Shown in pieces: positions 20,301 to 27,746 of a DNA stretch of 64,000 bases. The DNA comes from Flavisolibacter tropicus (lineage in GTDB: Bacteria; Bacteroidota; Bacteroidia; Chitinophagales; Chitinophagaceae): assembly GCF_001644645.1 (NCBI RefSeq), contig NZ_CP011390.1:5876864-5940863 (forward strand), written 5' to 3'. Numbering within the stretch: position 1 is the stretch's first letter; each line of letters opens with the position of its first letter. The position numbers were made by a program, and so were the translations under genes. The notes below the pieces were generated by a model. It was not told where the DNA came from. It was given only the letters and a program-made list of their open reading frames with translations, and made no database searches.

Positions 20301-21732
20301 GACCTTCATAGACCCATGCAGCAGATTTGCCGGATGGAGAGACTGATGTATTTCGTTTCAAAACAGCCATTCCTCCACTTAAACCAGCAAACAGTATGTT
20401 TCGGTTCTTTTTAGAAATGTAAAGACCACTCACTAAAAAGTCACCCGCAACAGACTCTTTTATGGTATGTATTTTATTATTTTCTAAGGAAAAAAGTCCG
20501 TCTGTTGAAACAAGCATTTTATTGCTATCTGGTATCAAGGCAAATACCTGGTTGGCTGGTATATCTTTTACCTGTCCAAATTTTGCCGTATTGGGGTTTA
20601 ACTTTAAAAGTCCGTTTGTTGTACCTATATACAAGTCGCCTTCAAATCTATTTACATTAATGGTAGCGGTGCTGATACCTGATTGTATAGTGAATTGTGT
20701 AAAAGGAGAAGCTGCTTCTACGCGGGAAATACCATTATCTAATGCCATCCATAATGTACCTTTCTTGTCTGTGTAAACAGCGTACACTGATTCATCCTGT
20801 AAGCCAACCTCTCTGTTTAATTGCTGAAGTTTTTTTCCTTGTTTATCTAAAATAACAATGCCTCTTCCTGCTGTAGACAAAGCGTATGATCCATCTCTTA
20901 ACGTAATGCCTTTGTATAAGGTGTTGTTGAATAATAAAGAATCAGCATCAGTTGAGAAATGAGTAAACGAGCTGCCATTATATAAATACAATCCACTGTT
21001 AAATGCGCCAAACAGGTATTGCTTTAGTGCCTGATCTTTATTTGTATAAGGTAGCATTACCTGTACGCGTTCTTTCCCCAAAAAGGAGCTACCTTGTACA
21101 AAGACCAATTTATCATTTACCAATTTTAAAATGCCTACGCCCTGCTGGTGCACATAATACGTATTGTCAAAGTAGAAAGCGTACATGAATCTTTGGGGCG
21201 AATTCCAAATTCTTAATTTCCAGCTTTCCTTGCCACCTTCATTTATTTTCTGAAACCTGAAAATGCGTTCACGAGACTGAAAGTATACTCCTTCATCTGT
21301 GGCAATTACAGTCCATACGTCATTGAAATTGCGATAGGCTACAGGCACGAATTTTAAAAGCGAATGCATTTTGGGTTGACCCAGGCTATCGGGCGCAAGG
21401 TATCCGAAATCGCTATAGCCACCATAATAAATAGTACCGTTTTTGTCTTTACCCAATGACCTAACAATAGCGTCGGTGTTAAATACTATTTTACGCCATT
21501 TTACACCATTGTATTCCAGAAGACAAGATGTATTCCCAAAATACATGACCCCTCGGTTATCTTCTACAATAGCCCAGTTTTGTGGTGAAGAGTTATACTC
21601 TTTGGCGGTATAATTTGTAATGAAAGGAAGGCCTTCCTCTGCGCGGTTTTGTCCAAAAACTAGTAATGATCTAAGTAGCGTAAAAAATAGAAAAACCCGT
21701 TTTGGACCTAGTATTTTTAGGTGATTCCCCAT
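17314..21732 (-). CDS. Reg_prop/Y_Y_Y hybrid sensor kinase with two receivers
   Basis: This 1472-residue protein has a signal peptide (about 1-27), a large extracytoplasmic Reg_prop two-propeller sensor (about 30-690), a Y_Y_Y domain (about 700-765) and one membrane helix (about 770-790). A coiled-coil linker, a GAF domain (about 830-975) and a HisKA domain with H1010 in STVSHELRTPL follow. The HATPase domain shows DTGIGI and GTGLGL boxes. A first receiver has D1321 in LVILDIMMPEMNG. A second receiver (about 1390-1470) reads IIILNALVS at the phosphorylation site, so the acceptor Asp is replaced by Asn. It resembles the polysaccharide-sensing hybrid two-component proteins of Bacteroidota but has no AraC-type DNA-binding domain, so output likely passes to the CheY and cyclase genes downstream. 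Confidence 0.92.
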   Translation of the reverse strand: MGNHLKILGPKRVFLFFTLLRSLLVFGQNRAEEGLPFITNYTAKEYNSSPQNWAIVEDNRGVMYFGNTSCLLEYNGVKWRKIVFNTDAIVRSLGKDKNGTIYYGGYSDFGYLAPDSLGQPKMHSLLKFVPVAYRNFNDVWTVIATDEGVYFQSRERIFRFQKINEGGKESWKLRIWNSPQRFMYAFYFDNTYYVHQQGVGILKLVNDKLVFVQGSSFLGKERVQVMLPYTNKDQALKQYLFGAFNSGLYLYNGSSFTHFSTDADSLLFNNTLYKGITLRDGSYALSTAGRGIVILDKQGKKLQQLNREVGLQDESVYAVYTDKKGTLWMALDNGISRVEAASPFTQFTIQSGISTATINVNRFEGDLYIGTTNGLLKLNPNTAKFGQVKDIPANQVFALIPDSNKMLVSTDGLFSLENNKIHTIKESVAGDFLVSGLYISKKNRNILFAGLSGGMAVLKRNTSVSPSGKSAAWVYEGLVPGVTEDVWTFAESRDGSIWAGTQQGSIRLTNFTDNNGHLSLANIQVKKFGTADGLSEGSIYVSSIQGTVFFVSGKSVFRFNTDSQRFMVDTSFGKMGFGNDPNQYVVKTDYKERVWLNFGKETALATPKPGGGYLIEKTPFLPIADHVVANIFPEPNGIVWFATTDGLIRYNENLKKDYSEPFTTLLQNIIAEKQALALTLSSSQKKTLPYNQNSLRFDYAAPFFEQEKKTQYQTWLEGFEPGWSNWDNNTYKEYTNLPGGKYHFHVRAKNVYQNISQEAQYSFTIKFPWYQTWWAYLLYILVALSAIYLFTRYRTSKLRKQQIELERKVQERTREVQQQAEELTTVNQISQALASQINLDDLIKLVGEQMRQLFKANIVYLALLDKKSNTISFPYQYGEALQPMKLGEGITSKVLMSGQPILINKDVHEVAEQMGIRRVGIPAASYIGVPIPIGDEAIGVLSVQSTVQENRFSDKDVHLLSTIAAHVGTALRKAKLFEEVKQARQEADTARKAAEAANEAKSAFLSTVSHELRTPLTSVLGFAKIIKKRLEEKILPLVDSSDPKIDKTVHQVSDNLNVVITEGERLTNLINDVLDLAKIEAGKMEWNLEPIEISSVAERSIAATTSLFEQKKLVLEKQIQTDLPEIMGDRDKLIQVMVNLISNAVKFTPEGSVTCRVYRKDDEIVVDISDTGIGIASQDHAAVFEQFKQVGGDTLTDKPKGTGLGLPICKEIIEHHGGRIWLESEPGKGSTFSFALPIIKSDVKLLHFNDLVRRLNEQMKQSTLNRKGSKATILVVDDDESIRSLLRQELSDAGYIIEEATNGKEALSKVRANRPDLVILDIMMPEMNGFDVAAILKNDPFTMDIPILVLSIIQDKARGYRIGVDQYLTKPIDTTKLFDEVGHLLEQGKSKKKVMVVDEDKNAIHTLTDVLAAKGYHVVESDGKELIQKAIDAKPDIIILNALVSRKQEIVQSLRFEKGLENVLFIIYQPPK

Positions 21733-22540
21733 AACCAGGGTCTTTGGTAATTATAAGTTACACAAATTTTTGCAGGATACCTATTGCGTTGGTCTGTATC
21801 CTTTATACTATCTATAACTGTAGAGTTGTTTCCTTGAATAAAGGTGTTGCTTCTTTAGGGTCTTTTAATTACACTTATGTTAGCGGATATAGATTAACTT
21901 ATTGATACGAGTCTTGATTTTGTGCGGATGCAGAAATTCAATTATGCCAGGGATTTGGAATTCAATAATTGCAAGCGTTTGTCTGTTACTGGAAGGCTGC
22001 CATATTTACAACAGCACTTATGCTAGGAGGTGAAACGCGTTAGGAAAGGAAAAAATAAATTAGACTGTTGCTTTTATTAATATTATATAAGACCTTTAAG
22101 TAATAATCAATTTTGTACTCTCTGTATTGACTTTTATTCTGTTGGAACAGATTTAATTCTTACTCTTTGTTTAAACACCTTTTTTGGCCCTTTGATTCAT
22201 TCCTTTGACCTTTTATCTATCACAATTCTACTTTATTAATCTGCTTCCTTGATTATTGGGTAAGTGGTTTTATACTGCTACCGCTTAACTGTTTTTTATC
22301 AGTTCTCCCTATCTAATCTGTAATCATACGCTTTGAAGATGGTGTAACGGAAATTGTGTTTTCCCACTCTAAACGCCATGTTATGCTCTGTTGTATTTAT
22401 GCGGATACAATAGCCAATATAGTATTGCCTGTTAGCAAGCTACTGCAATGTTATTGCTGTAATTCTCCACCATGCATTTAACTGCATCTGCCCATTTTCT
22501 ATCGTATCATAAAAACTTTCTCACCACAAATACAACTCTT
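21733..22540. other. Large divergent intergenic region
   Basis: About 740-800 AT-rich bases separate the divergent hybrid kinase and T9SS cargo gene. Only very short open frames occur (for example 32 codons from 21928), none convincing. It must contain the promoters of both flanking genes. A candidate for the rightward gene is listed separately. No repeat, RNA gene or terminator was recognised. Confidence 0.4.
22396..22427 (+). promoter_or_regulatory. Candidate Bacteroidota promoter for T9SS cargo gene
   Basis: TTTA (22396-22399), a 20-base spacer and TAGTATTG (22420-22427) each differ by one base from the TTTG / TAnnTTTG consensus. It lies 45 bases before the first possible ATG at 22472 and 114 bases before the preferred ATG at 22541. 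Confidence 0.33.
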
Positions 22541-24886
22541 ATGTTGAGATATACAAAATCTTGCAGCCATCTTTGGGTGGCTTTGAATCCATGCGGTAAT
22601 AGCAAGCAGCGAAAGCATGGTATTAGTATCTTTTTTGTTTCCATTTTATTGATGCTTTCTAGTCAGGCTATCAGTCAGTCTCCCAGCGCTGACCTGGACC
22701 AAGGGGAAAACGGATCGGCTTCTTCACCCAAAACCATATTTTGGCAAAATGGTAATTTAGGCCCTTCCGGCGCACACTTTGCAGAAGGCTACTCCATTCC
22801 CTACCGTATGCGGATTTCGGGGCTGGTTGGTAATGCAACAACCATACATACCTTGATAATTGAGTGGGATACCAAAGACCAAAATGGCCATGCTCTTGAC
22901 TACATCACACACTATTATAACCTCGATAATCCAGAAGGTTCTCACCAGAAAAACTATACCCATGGACCGGAAGCTGTTGATCCAACAACCGGTACGGGTT
23001 TTGTCCTTACTGACAGTTTGGAATACCAAATTCCAACTCCTTCCAGTACTGGTGCTGAAAAAACAGGACAACCTGCGAATAGCTTCAACGACTTGCCTGG
23101 TTCAACTCGCGCCAACAGATCCAATGCTACTAAGATGGCCATTTGGGGTGGTACCATTGTCGATTTTCTATACCTTAAGCAGGATAACCAAGATGCCACA
23201 ACGGCCAGTACCAAAACCCAACTTAGAATAAGATTTAGATCCAATAATGGTAGTACAGCCTTGATAGCCTGGGGAGGTCATATAGCTGCTGAATACGATT
23301 GGGGTTTGGGAAGAGGGGCGTCCAAAGTAAGCGGGTCACCTTACCATATGCGCCTGATCTCCATTGATGGCAAAGGCGGTAACCAAGACCGATCTTTGAA
23401 GGCCTCTGCCGTATTGGTGCCAACACAAGGTTGCACACTTTCGGCTGCGCAAACAGCTTGTGAGGGTACTACTGCTGGTTTAACCTATTCTTACACCGGT
23501 TCTACAGCAGGCATCACTAATTATGCATGGACGCTTACACCAAGTACAACACATGCTACCATACAGAACGGTACCACTACAACAACACTATCTGGCGCTA
23601 ATGTTACTTCAATAACAATAGTACCAGGTTCCGGTCAAACATTTGCAACCGGTACGTTCACCGTCTCGTTAACAGTTACCAATCTGGGCGGCGCCGGAAC
23701 CCCTTGTACGCAAACTGGTACTATAAACCAGGCAGCAACAGCAAATGCCAATATCGATCAAACTATATGTGAAGGCAGTACGGTACAACTTGCCGGTTCA
23801 GTAGGAGGCGGTGCTTCTTCAGGAACATGGTCAACCAGTGGTGATGGTACATTCAGTCCCAATGCTACTACGCTGAATGCCGTTTATACGCCAGGTACTC
23901 AAGACAAAGCCAGTTCGTCAGCAATTACTCTGACACTAACTACCAATGATCCAACCGGACCATGTGGTGCTGTTTCTGACTTCATGCTGTTGACCATTAA
24001 TGATCCAGCAACAGCTGATGCGGGGGATGATCAAACAGTATGTGCGAGTTCGCCAACGGTAACGCTCGATGGCTCTGTAGGTGGTGGTGCTTCTTCCGGA
24101 AGCTGGAGTGGAGGTAATGGTACCTTCCTTCCAAATGCAAATGCATTGAATGCCACCTATACACCAACTGCAGCAGAAGTATTAGCAGGTTCAGTAACCC
24201 TAACTTTGACTACTAATGATCCAACTGGCCCATGCGGTACAGCAAACGATGCTGTGAAAATTAACTACACCGCTAATCCTACACGACCTGCAGTAGATTA
24301 CATAGCTCCTGAGTGTAATGAAGAAACCTTTAGTGTAAGAATTAAAAATGTTGTAGACGGAGGTTCTTATGCACTCATCCAAAATTATATGGGTGCACCT
24401 ACAATTACAAGAACAACGGCTGCTAATAAAGATGCGGATGGTAACATTGTAATCAGCGGCTTAGTGGTTGGAAAAGGCTTTAGTATTGTGCTTACGGTAG
24501 GTGATTGCAGTTCGTTAGCTACGGATTGTAGTAATTATAAGACGTCAGGTGCAGCTCCTTTAACGCAGGAGGCAACCACTAACATCCAATCTGTAGAAAC
24601 CGTTACGGCTAGGATCGACCCCAAACAATCTAAAGTTTTAGCAGCACCAAATCCATTCAACAGCAAAATAAGATTTGCTTTGCAGTCGGCTGTTTCTGGT
24701 CATGGCTCCCTGGAATTATATAATATGCTTGGGCAAAAAGTGAAAACCGTTTACCAGGGCTTTGTGAAAGAAGGTCAGACACTTAATGTCGAATACGCTG
24801 TGCCAATGGCTCAACGTACGAACCTGGTGTACGTTTTCCGGGTTGGTGATCAGCAGGTAACTGGCAAACTTGTCAGTATCAAATAG
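22541..24886 (+). CDS. Secreted Ig-like protein with T9SS type A sorting domain
   Basis: The frame is open from an ATG at 22472, but the ATG at 22541 gives 781 residues with a hydrophobic signal (ISIFFVSILLMLSSQAISQ) nearer the N-terminus, so it is preferred. The first about 280 mature residues form an unrecognised domain. Next come Ig/PKD-like modules, including two related ones that share GGGASSG-x-W and TTNDPTGPCG (about 23740-24240). The last 80 residues fit a type IX secretion C-terminal sorting domain: a PNPFNSK start, LELYNMLGQKVKT in the middle and VYVFRVGDQQVTGKLVSIK at the end. It is therefore expected to be exported to the cell surface or medium. Its function is unknown. A strong terminator follows. 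Confidence 0.85.
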   Translation: MLRYTKSCSHLWVALNPCGNSKQRKHGISIFFVSILLMLSSQAISQSPSADLDQGENGSASSPKTIFWQNGNLGPSGAHFAEGYSIPYRMRISGLVGNATTIHTLIIEWDTKDQNGHALDYITHYYNLDNPEGSHQKNYTHGPEAVDPTTGTGFVLTDSLEYQIPTPSSTGAEKTGQPANSFNDLPGSTRANRSNATKMAIWGGTIVDFLYLKQDNQDATTASTKTQLRIRFRSNNGSTALIAWGGHIAAEYDWGLGRGASKVSGSPYHMRLISIDGKGGNQDRSLKASAVLVPTQGCTLSAAQTACEGTTAGLTYSYTGSTAGITNYAWTLTPSTTHATIQNGTTTTTLSGANVTSITIVPGSGQTFATGTFTVSLTVTNLGGAGTPCTQTGTINQAATANANIDQTICEGSTVQLAGSVGGGASSGTWSTSGDGTFSPNATTLNAVYTPGTQDKASSSAITLTLTTNDPTGPCGAVSDFMLLTINDPATADAGDDQTVCASSPTVTLDGSVGGGASSGSWSGGNGTFLPNANALNATYTPTAAEVLAGSVTLTLTTNDPTGPCGTANDAVKINYTANPTRPAVDYIAPECNEETFSVRIKNVVDGGSYALIQNYMGAPTITRTTAANKDADGNIVISGLVVGKGFSIVLTVGDCSSLATDCSNYKTSGAAPLTQEATTNIQSVETVTARIDPKQSKVLAAPNPFNSKIRFALQSAVSGHGSLELYNMLGQKVKTVYQGFVKEGQTLNVEYAVPMAQRTNLVYVFRVGDQQVTGKLVSIK

Positions 24887-24913
24887 CCTTATTAATTGAA
24901 AGCTTTTCATCTT

Positions 24914-24946
24914 AGGATGCTCTGAAAAGAGCATCCTTTTTTATTG
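24914..24946 (+). terminator. Intrinsic terminator with GAAA tetraloop
   Basis: A perfect 10-bp stem (24914-24923 with 24928-24937) closed by a GAAA loop, followed by a T-rich tail. It lies 27 bases after the T9SS cargo gene. Confidence 0.9.
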
Positions 24947-25231
24947 TATTGATTGCTGCCTGTAGAAATTCTAGGCATTTGCAAATTCGTCTAATAGATC
25001 TTAAATAGACACGCCCGATTTTCGAAACTATATTTATTAAATTGCCGGCATGTAAGTAGCTGGTGTTTGTTGCCAATTTAGGCAGTAATTGAGGCTAGTA
25101 ATGAGGACGCATTATTATCCATTAGTTGCAGTGAAAAATCCATTGTGCAATAAGGAAATTAAAGCGTTTTTTAAGCAGTACTTATTTCGGTGAGACAAAG
25201 AGTCTAATAAATTAATTGGGAAAGCATATAA
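24947..25231. other. Intergenic region upstream of fucosidase
   Basis: About 285 AT-rich bases between a terminator and the GH29 gene. Nothing beyond a presumed promoter is expected. I saw no exact TTTG / TAnnTTTG pair and no gene-like frame. Confidence 0.4.
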
Positions 25232-26563
25232 ATGAAAAAGAATTGGATTATTGCCGGTTGCCTATTGTCTATGTCAAGTGTCAGTCAGGCGCAATCAAAA
25301 ATAAATCCGGACTCTATCCGGTCGAAGATGCAATGGTTTTCGGATGCCAAACTTGGAATTTTTATTCATTGGGGTATCTATGCGGTGAATGGCATTGATG
25401 AGAGCTGGAGTTTTCACAACCGTAAGATCAGCCACGTAGATTACATGAATCAGTTAAAAGGGTTTACAGCCCGTAACTATAATCCGGATCAGTGGGCGGC
25501 TCTTATCAAAGAAAGCGGTGCCCGCTATGCGGTGATGACGACCAAACACCATGATGGTGTAGCACTATGGCCCACAAAAGAAAATCATTATAGTGTACCC
25601 AAAAACACGCCGGCTCACCGTGATGTGCTAACACCTTTTTATGCGGCCTTGAATAAGTACGGAATCAAGCGCGGCGCTTATTTTTCGTTGATAGACTGGA
25701 GCCATTCGGCTTATCCAGGCTTTTTGAAGGATAGCAGCCGTTACAAAATAGCCGATGATCCTGCTCGCTGGGAAACGTTTTTGAAGTTCAACCTAGCTCA
25801 GATTATTGAACTGAATAAAGCTTATAAGCCCGATCTGTGGTGGTTTGATGGCGACTGGGAACATAGTGCGGAAGAGTGGAAAGCCGAAACGATACGCAGG
25901 AGTATACTCAATGAAAAGCCAGATGCTATTATAAATGGCCGCCTGCAAGGTTATGGCGACTACGATACCCCGGAACAAAACTTCCCGGTAACCCGACCAA
26001 AATTCAACTGGTGGGAGTTGTGTATGACCATTAATAATAACTGGGGCTATCAGCCACAGGATACCAATTGGAAAACTCCCTACGAAGTGATTACCATCTT
26101 TGCCGATGCGATCAGCAATGGCGGTAACCTATTGCTGGATATTGCACCCAAAGAAGATGGGACTATACTAGCCCAGCAGGTACATGTATTAAAAGAGTTG
26201 GGTAAATGGAACCATAAACACGAGGAAGCTGTTTTTGGCACCCTGGGCGGTATGTCGCAAGGACATTTTTATGGCCCTTCTACACTCTCAAAAGACTCTT
26301 CGACCCTTTATCTTTTCCTGCCAGGGAAAGTTAATGGCCCGGTGGTGGTGAAAGGATTAAGTAATAAGATCAAAAATATCAGAGTTGTTGGTACGGAGCA
26401 AACGCTACCACATAAAATCGTTGGAAAGATTTCCTGGAGCCCGGTTCCTGGACTGGTGTACATAGACGTGCCAGCAGCGGTGCAGGATACCTATATGTCA
26501 GTCCTTGCAGTAGAACTGGACGGTCCGCTGCATTTATATAAGGGACAGGGTGGATTGCAATAG
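25232..26563 (+). CDS. GH29 alpha-L-fucosidase
   Basis: This 443-residue exported glycosidase has a signal peptide (1-20, ending SQAQ). The GH29 fold is recognisable from WFSDAKLGIFIHWGIY near the N-terminus, AVMTTKHHDGVALWPT and KRGAYFSLIDWS in the middle, and WWFDGDWEH. D206 in that last motif is the expected nucleophile. The barrel ends near NGGNLLLDIAPKEDGTI, and a beta-sandwich-like tail follows. GH29 enzymes release alpha-L-fucose from glycans. The protein is periplasmic or surface-located and has no C-terminal sorting domain, so periplasmic is more likely. It stands alone, with no SusC/SusD pair in the window, and has a terminator 78 bases downstream. Confidence 0.92.
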   Translation: MKKNWIIAGCLLSMSSVSQAQSKINPDSIRSKMQWFSDAKLGIFIHWGIYAVNGIDESWSFHNRKISHVDYMNQLKGFTARNYNPDQWAALIKESGARYAVMTTKHHDGVALWPTKENHYSVPKNTPAHRDVLTPFYAALNKYGIKRGAYFSLIDWSHSAYPGFLKDSSRYKIADDPARWETFLKFNLAQIIELNKAYKPDLWWFDGDWEHSAEEWKAETIRRSILNEKPDAIINGRLQGYGDYDTPEQNFPVTRPKFNWWELCMTINNNWGYQPQDTNWKTPYEVITIFADAISNGGNLLLDIAPKEDGTILAQQVHVLKELGKWNHKHEEAVFGTLGGMSQGHFYGPSTLSKDSSTLYLFLPGKVNGPVVVKGLSNKIKNIRVVGTEQTLPHKIVGKISWSPVPGLVYIDVPAAVQDTYMSVLAVELDGPLHLYKGQGGLQ

Positions 26564-26640
26564 CCATCGGATAGACAGTTAACCGCCGTTTTGGTATGTT
26601 TCCCGAGGGGGATCAGCTACCATAAGAAAAATGTTACAGC

Positions 26641-26674
26641 ATGAAAAGAGAGGCTATTTAGCCTCTTTTTTCAT
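26641..26674 (+). terminator. Intrinsic terminator after fucosidase
   Basis: A 15-bp stem (26641-26655 with 26660-26674, one G-T pair) with an ATTT loop and a T6 run in the right arm. Confidence 0.82.
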
Positions 26675-26889
26675 AAAACCCAGGCCTTTTCTCGGCGGGT
26701 AAGTGATAGCAGTTAGGCTATGAGGTAAGACTCGTCGGGAAGTAGCGTGGATGCTAGTAGGCATCACTGTTAAATCCCTATTAAACGTTACTACAATTAT
26801 TGATAACAGGGGTAAATTACTGTTCAATATTATAATGGCAATAGGCTTTTGTTTGATTACTAGGCTTTCACTTTAACAATCGCTATCTT
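26675..26889. other. Intergenic region upstream of metalloprotease gene
   Basis: About 215 bases with no gene-like frame. Several TTTG tetramers lie within 40 bases of the next ATG, but none has correct spacing to a good -7 box. Confidence 0.35.
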
Positions 26890-27669
26890 ATGAATAACAC
26901 CATCGTACATGCTCTGAAGCTACCCATGCTATTCTTGTGCCTTTTATCGATAGGCTTTATGAGTTGCACCAAGTCAATTGCTGCCGAAGATCAAAATGTT
27001 ATTGAGAAAAACTATCACTTACAAAGAGTTGGCTCTTCCGCCAGGGATTTCCTGACAGATGAAAATTTTACCTCACTACGAATAGAGGTGCAGTACATGC
27101 CAGGCTATGAACCCGATGCAAAAGCGTTGCTTAACTTAAAATATTTCCTTTATGATCACCTGCATAAGCCGGGAGGAATCAGTATCGTTACAAAAGAAAT
27201 TCCCTCCTCTGCTGATTCCTCTCTTACCATGCAAGAAGTAATAGGCATTGAGAAAGCTAACCGCACCGCATTTACAAAAAACAAAGAGCTGACTGTTTAC
27301 ATTCTCTATACCAATGGCTATTATATAGAGGGGCAAATGCTCGGATATGCGTATTTAAATACATCTGCCGTGTTATTTGGCCGAAATCTGGATGACAACT
27401 CCAACAAGTTTAAAAAGCTGAATCGTTCGGATTTGGAAACAAGAGTATTACAACATGAGGTGTGTCATTTACTTGGATTGGTTAATGTGGGGTCTGCGTT
27501 ACAGAGCGCACATAAAGATGATGATCATGGTAAACATTGTATTAACAAACAATGTTTGATGTATTTTCTCACTGATACCGAAGAGTCGCCTAGCTTTTTG
27601 TTACGCAAAACAAATCCAAAGCTGGATGCAGCCTGCCTGGAAGATTTAAAAGCAAACGGTGGAAAGTAA
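26890..27669 (+). CDS. Metzincin-like zinc metalloprotease lipoprotein
   Basis: A 259-residue protein with a lipoprotein signal (LFLCLLSIGFMSC, C26 as lipidation site). Residues 189-199 read HEVCHLLGLVN, an HExxHxxGxxN variant of the metzincin zinc site (H189, E190, H193). A histidine-rich AHKDDDHGKHC segment follows, where a third ligand could lie, and then CLMYF, which resembles the methionine turn of metzincins. Together these support an outer-membrane or periplasmic metallopeptidase of the archaemetzincin or pappalysin-like superfamily. The substrate is unknown. The first 180 residues match no family I recognise. It has no operon partner: topB starts 78 bases later with its own candidate promoter. 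Confidence 0.75.
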   Translation: MNNTIVHALKLPMLFLCLLSIGFMSCTKSIAAEDQNVIEKNYHLQRVGSSARDFLTDENFTSLRIEVQYMPGYEPDAKALLNLKYFLYDHLHKPGGISIVTKEIPSSADSSLTMQEVIGIEKANRTAFTKNKELTVYILYTNGYYIEGQMLGYAYLNTSAVLFGRNLDDNSNKFKKLNRSDLETRVLQHEVCHLLGLVNVGSALQSAHKDDDHGKHCINKQCLMYFLTDTEESPSFLLRKTNPKLDAACLEDLKANGGK

Positions 27670-27693
27670 ATGTCGTCCTAGATTTCCACAGAG

Positions 27694-27725
27694 TTTTTTC
27701 ACCAATTGCAATCAACTTATTTTCG
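27694..27725 (+). promoter_or_regulatory. Candidate promoter for topB
   Basis: A T-run (27694-27699) lies about 18 bases before TATTTTCG (27718-27725). The -7 box differs from TAnnTTTG at one base; the -33 box is weak. The start codon is 22 bases downstream. Confidence 0.3.
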
Positions 27726-27746
27726 CTTGTCAATATTGAATAGATT

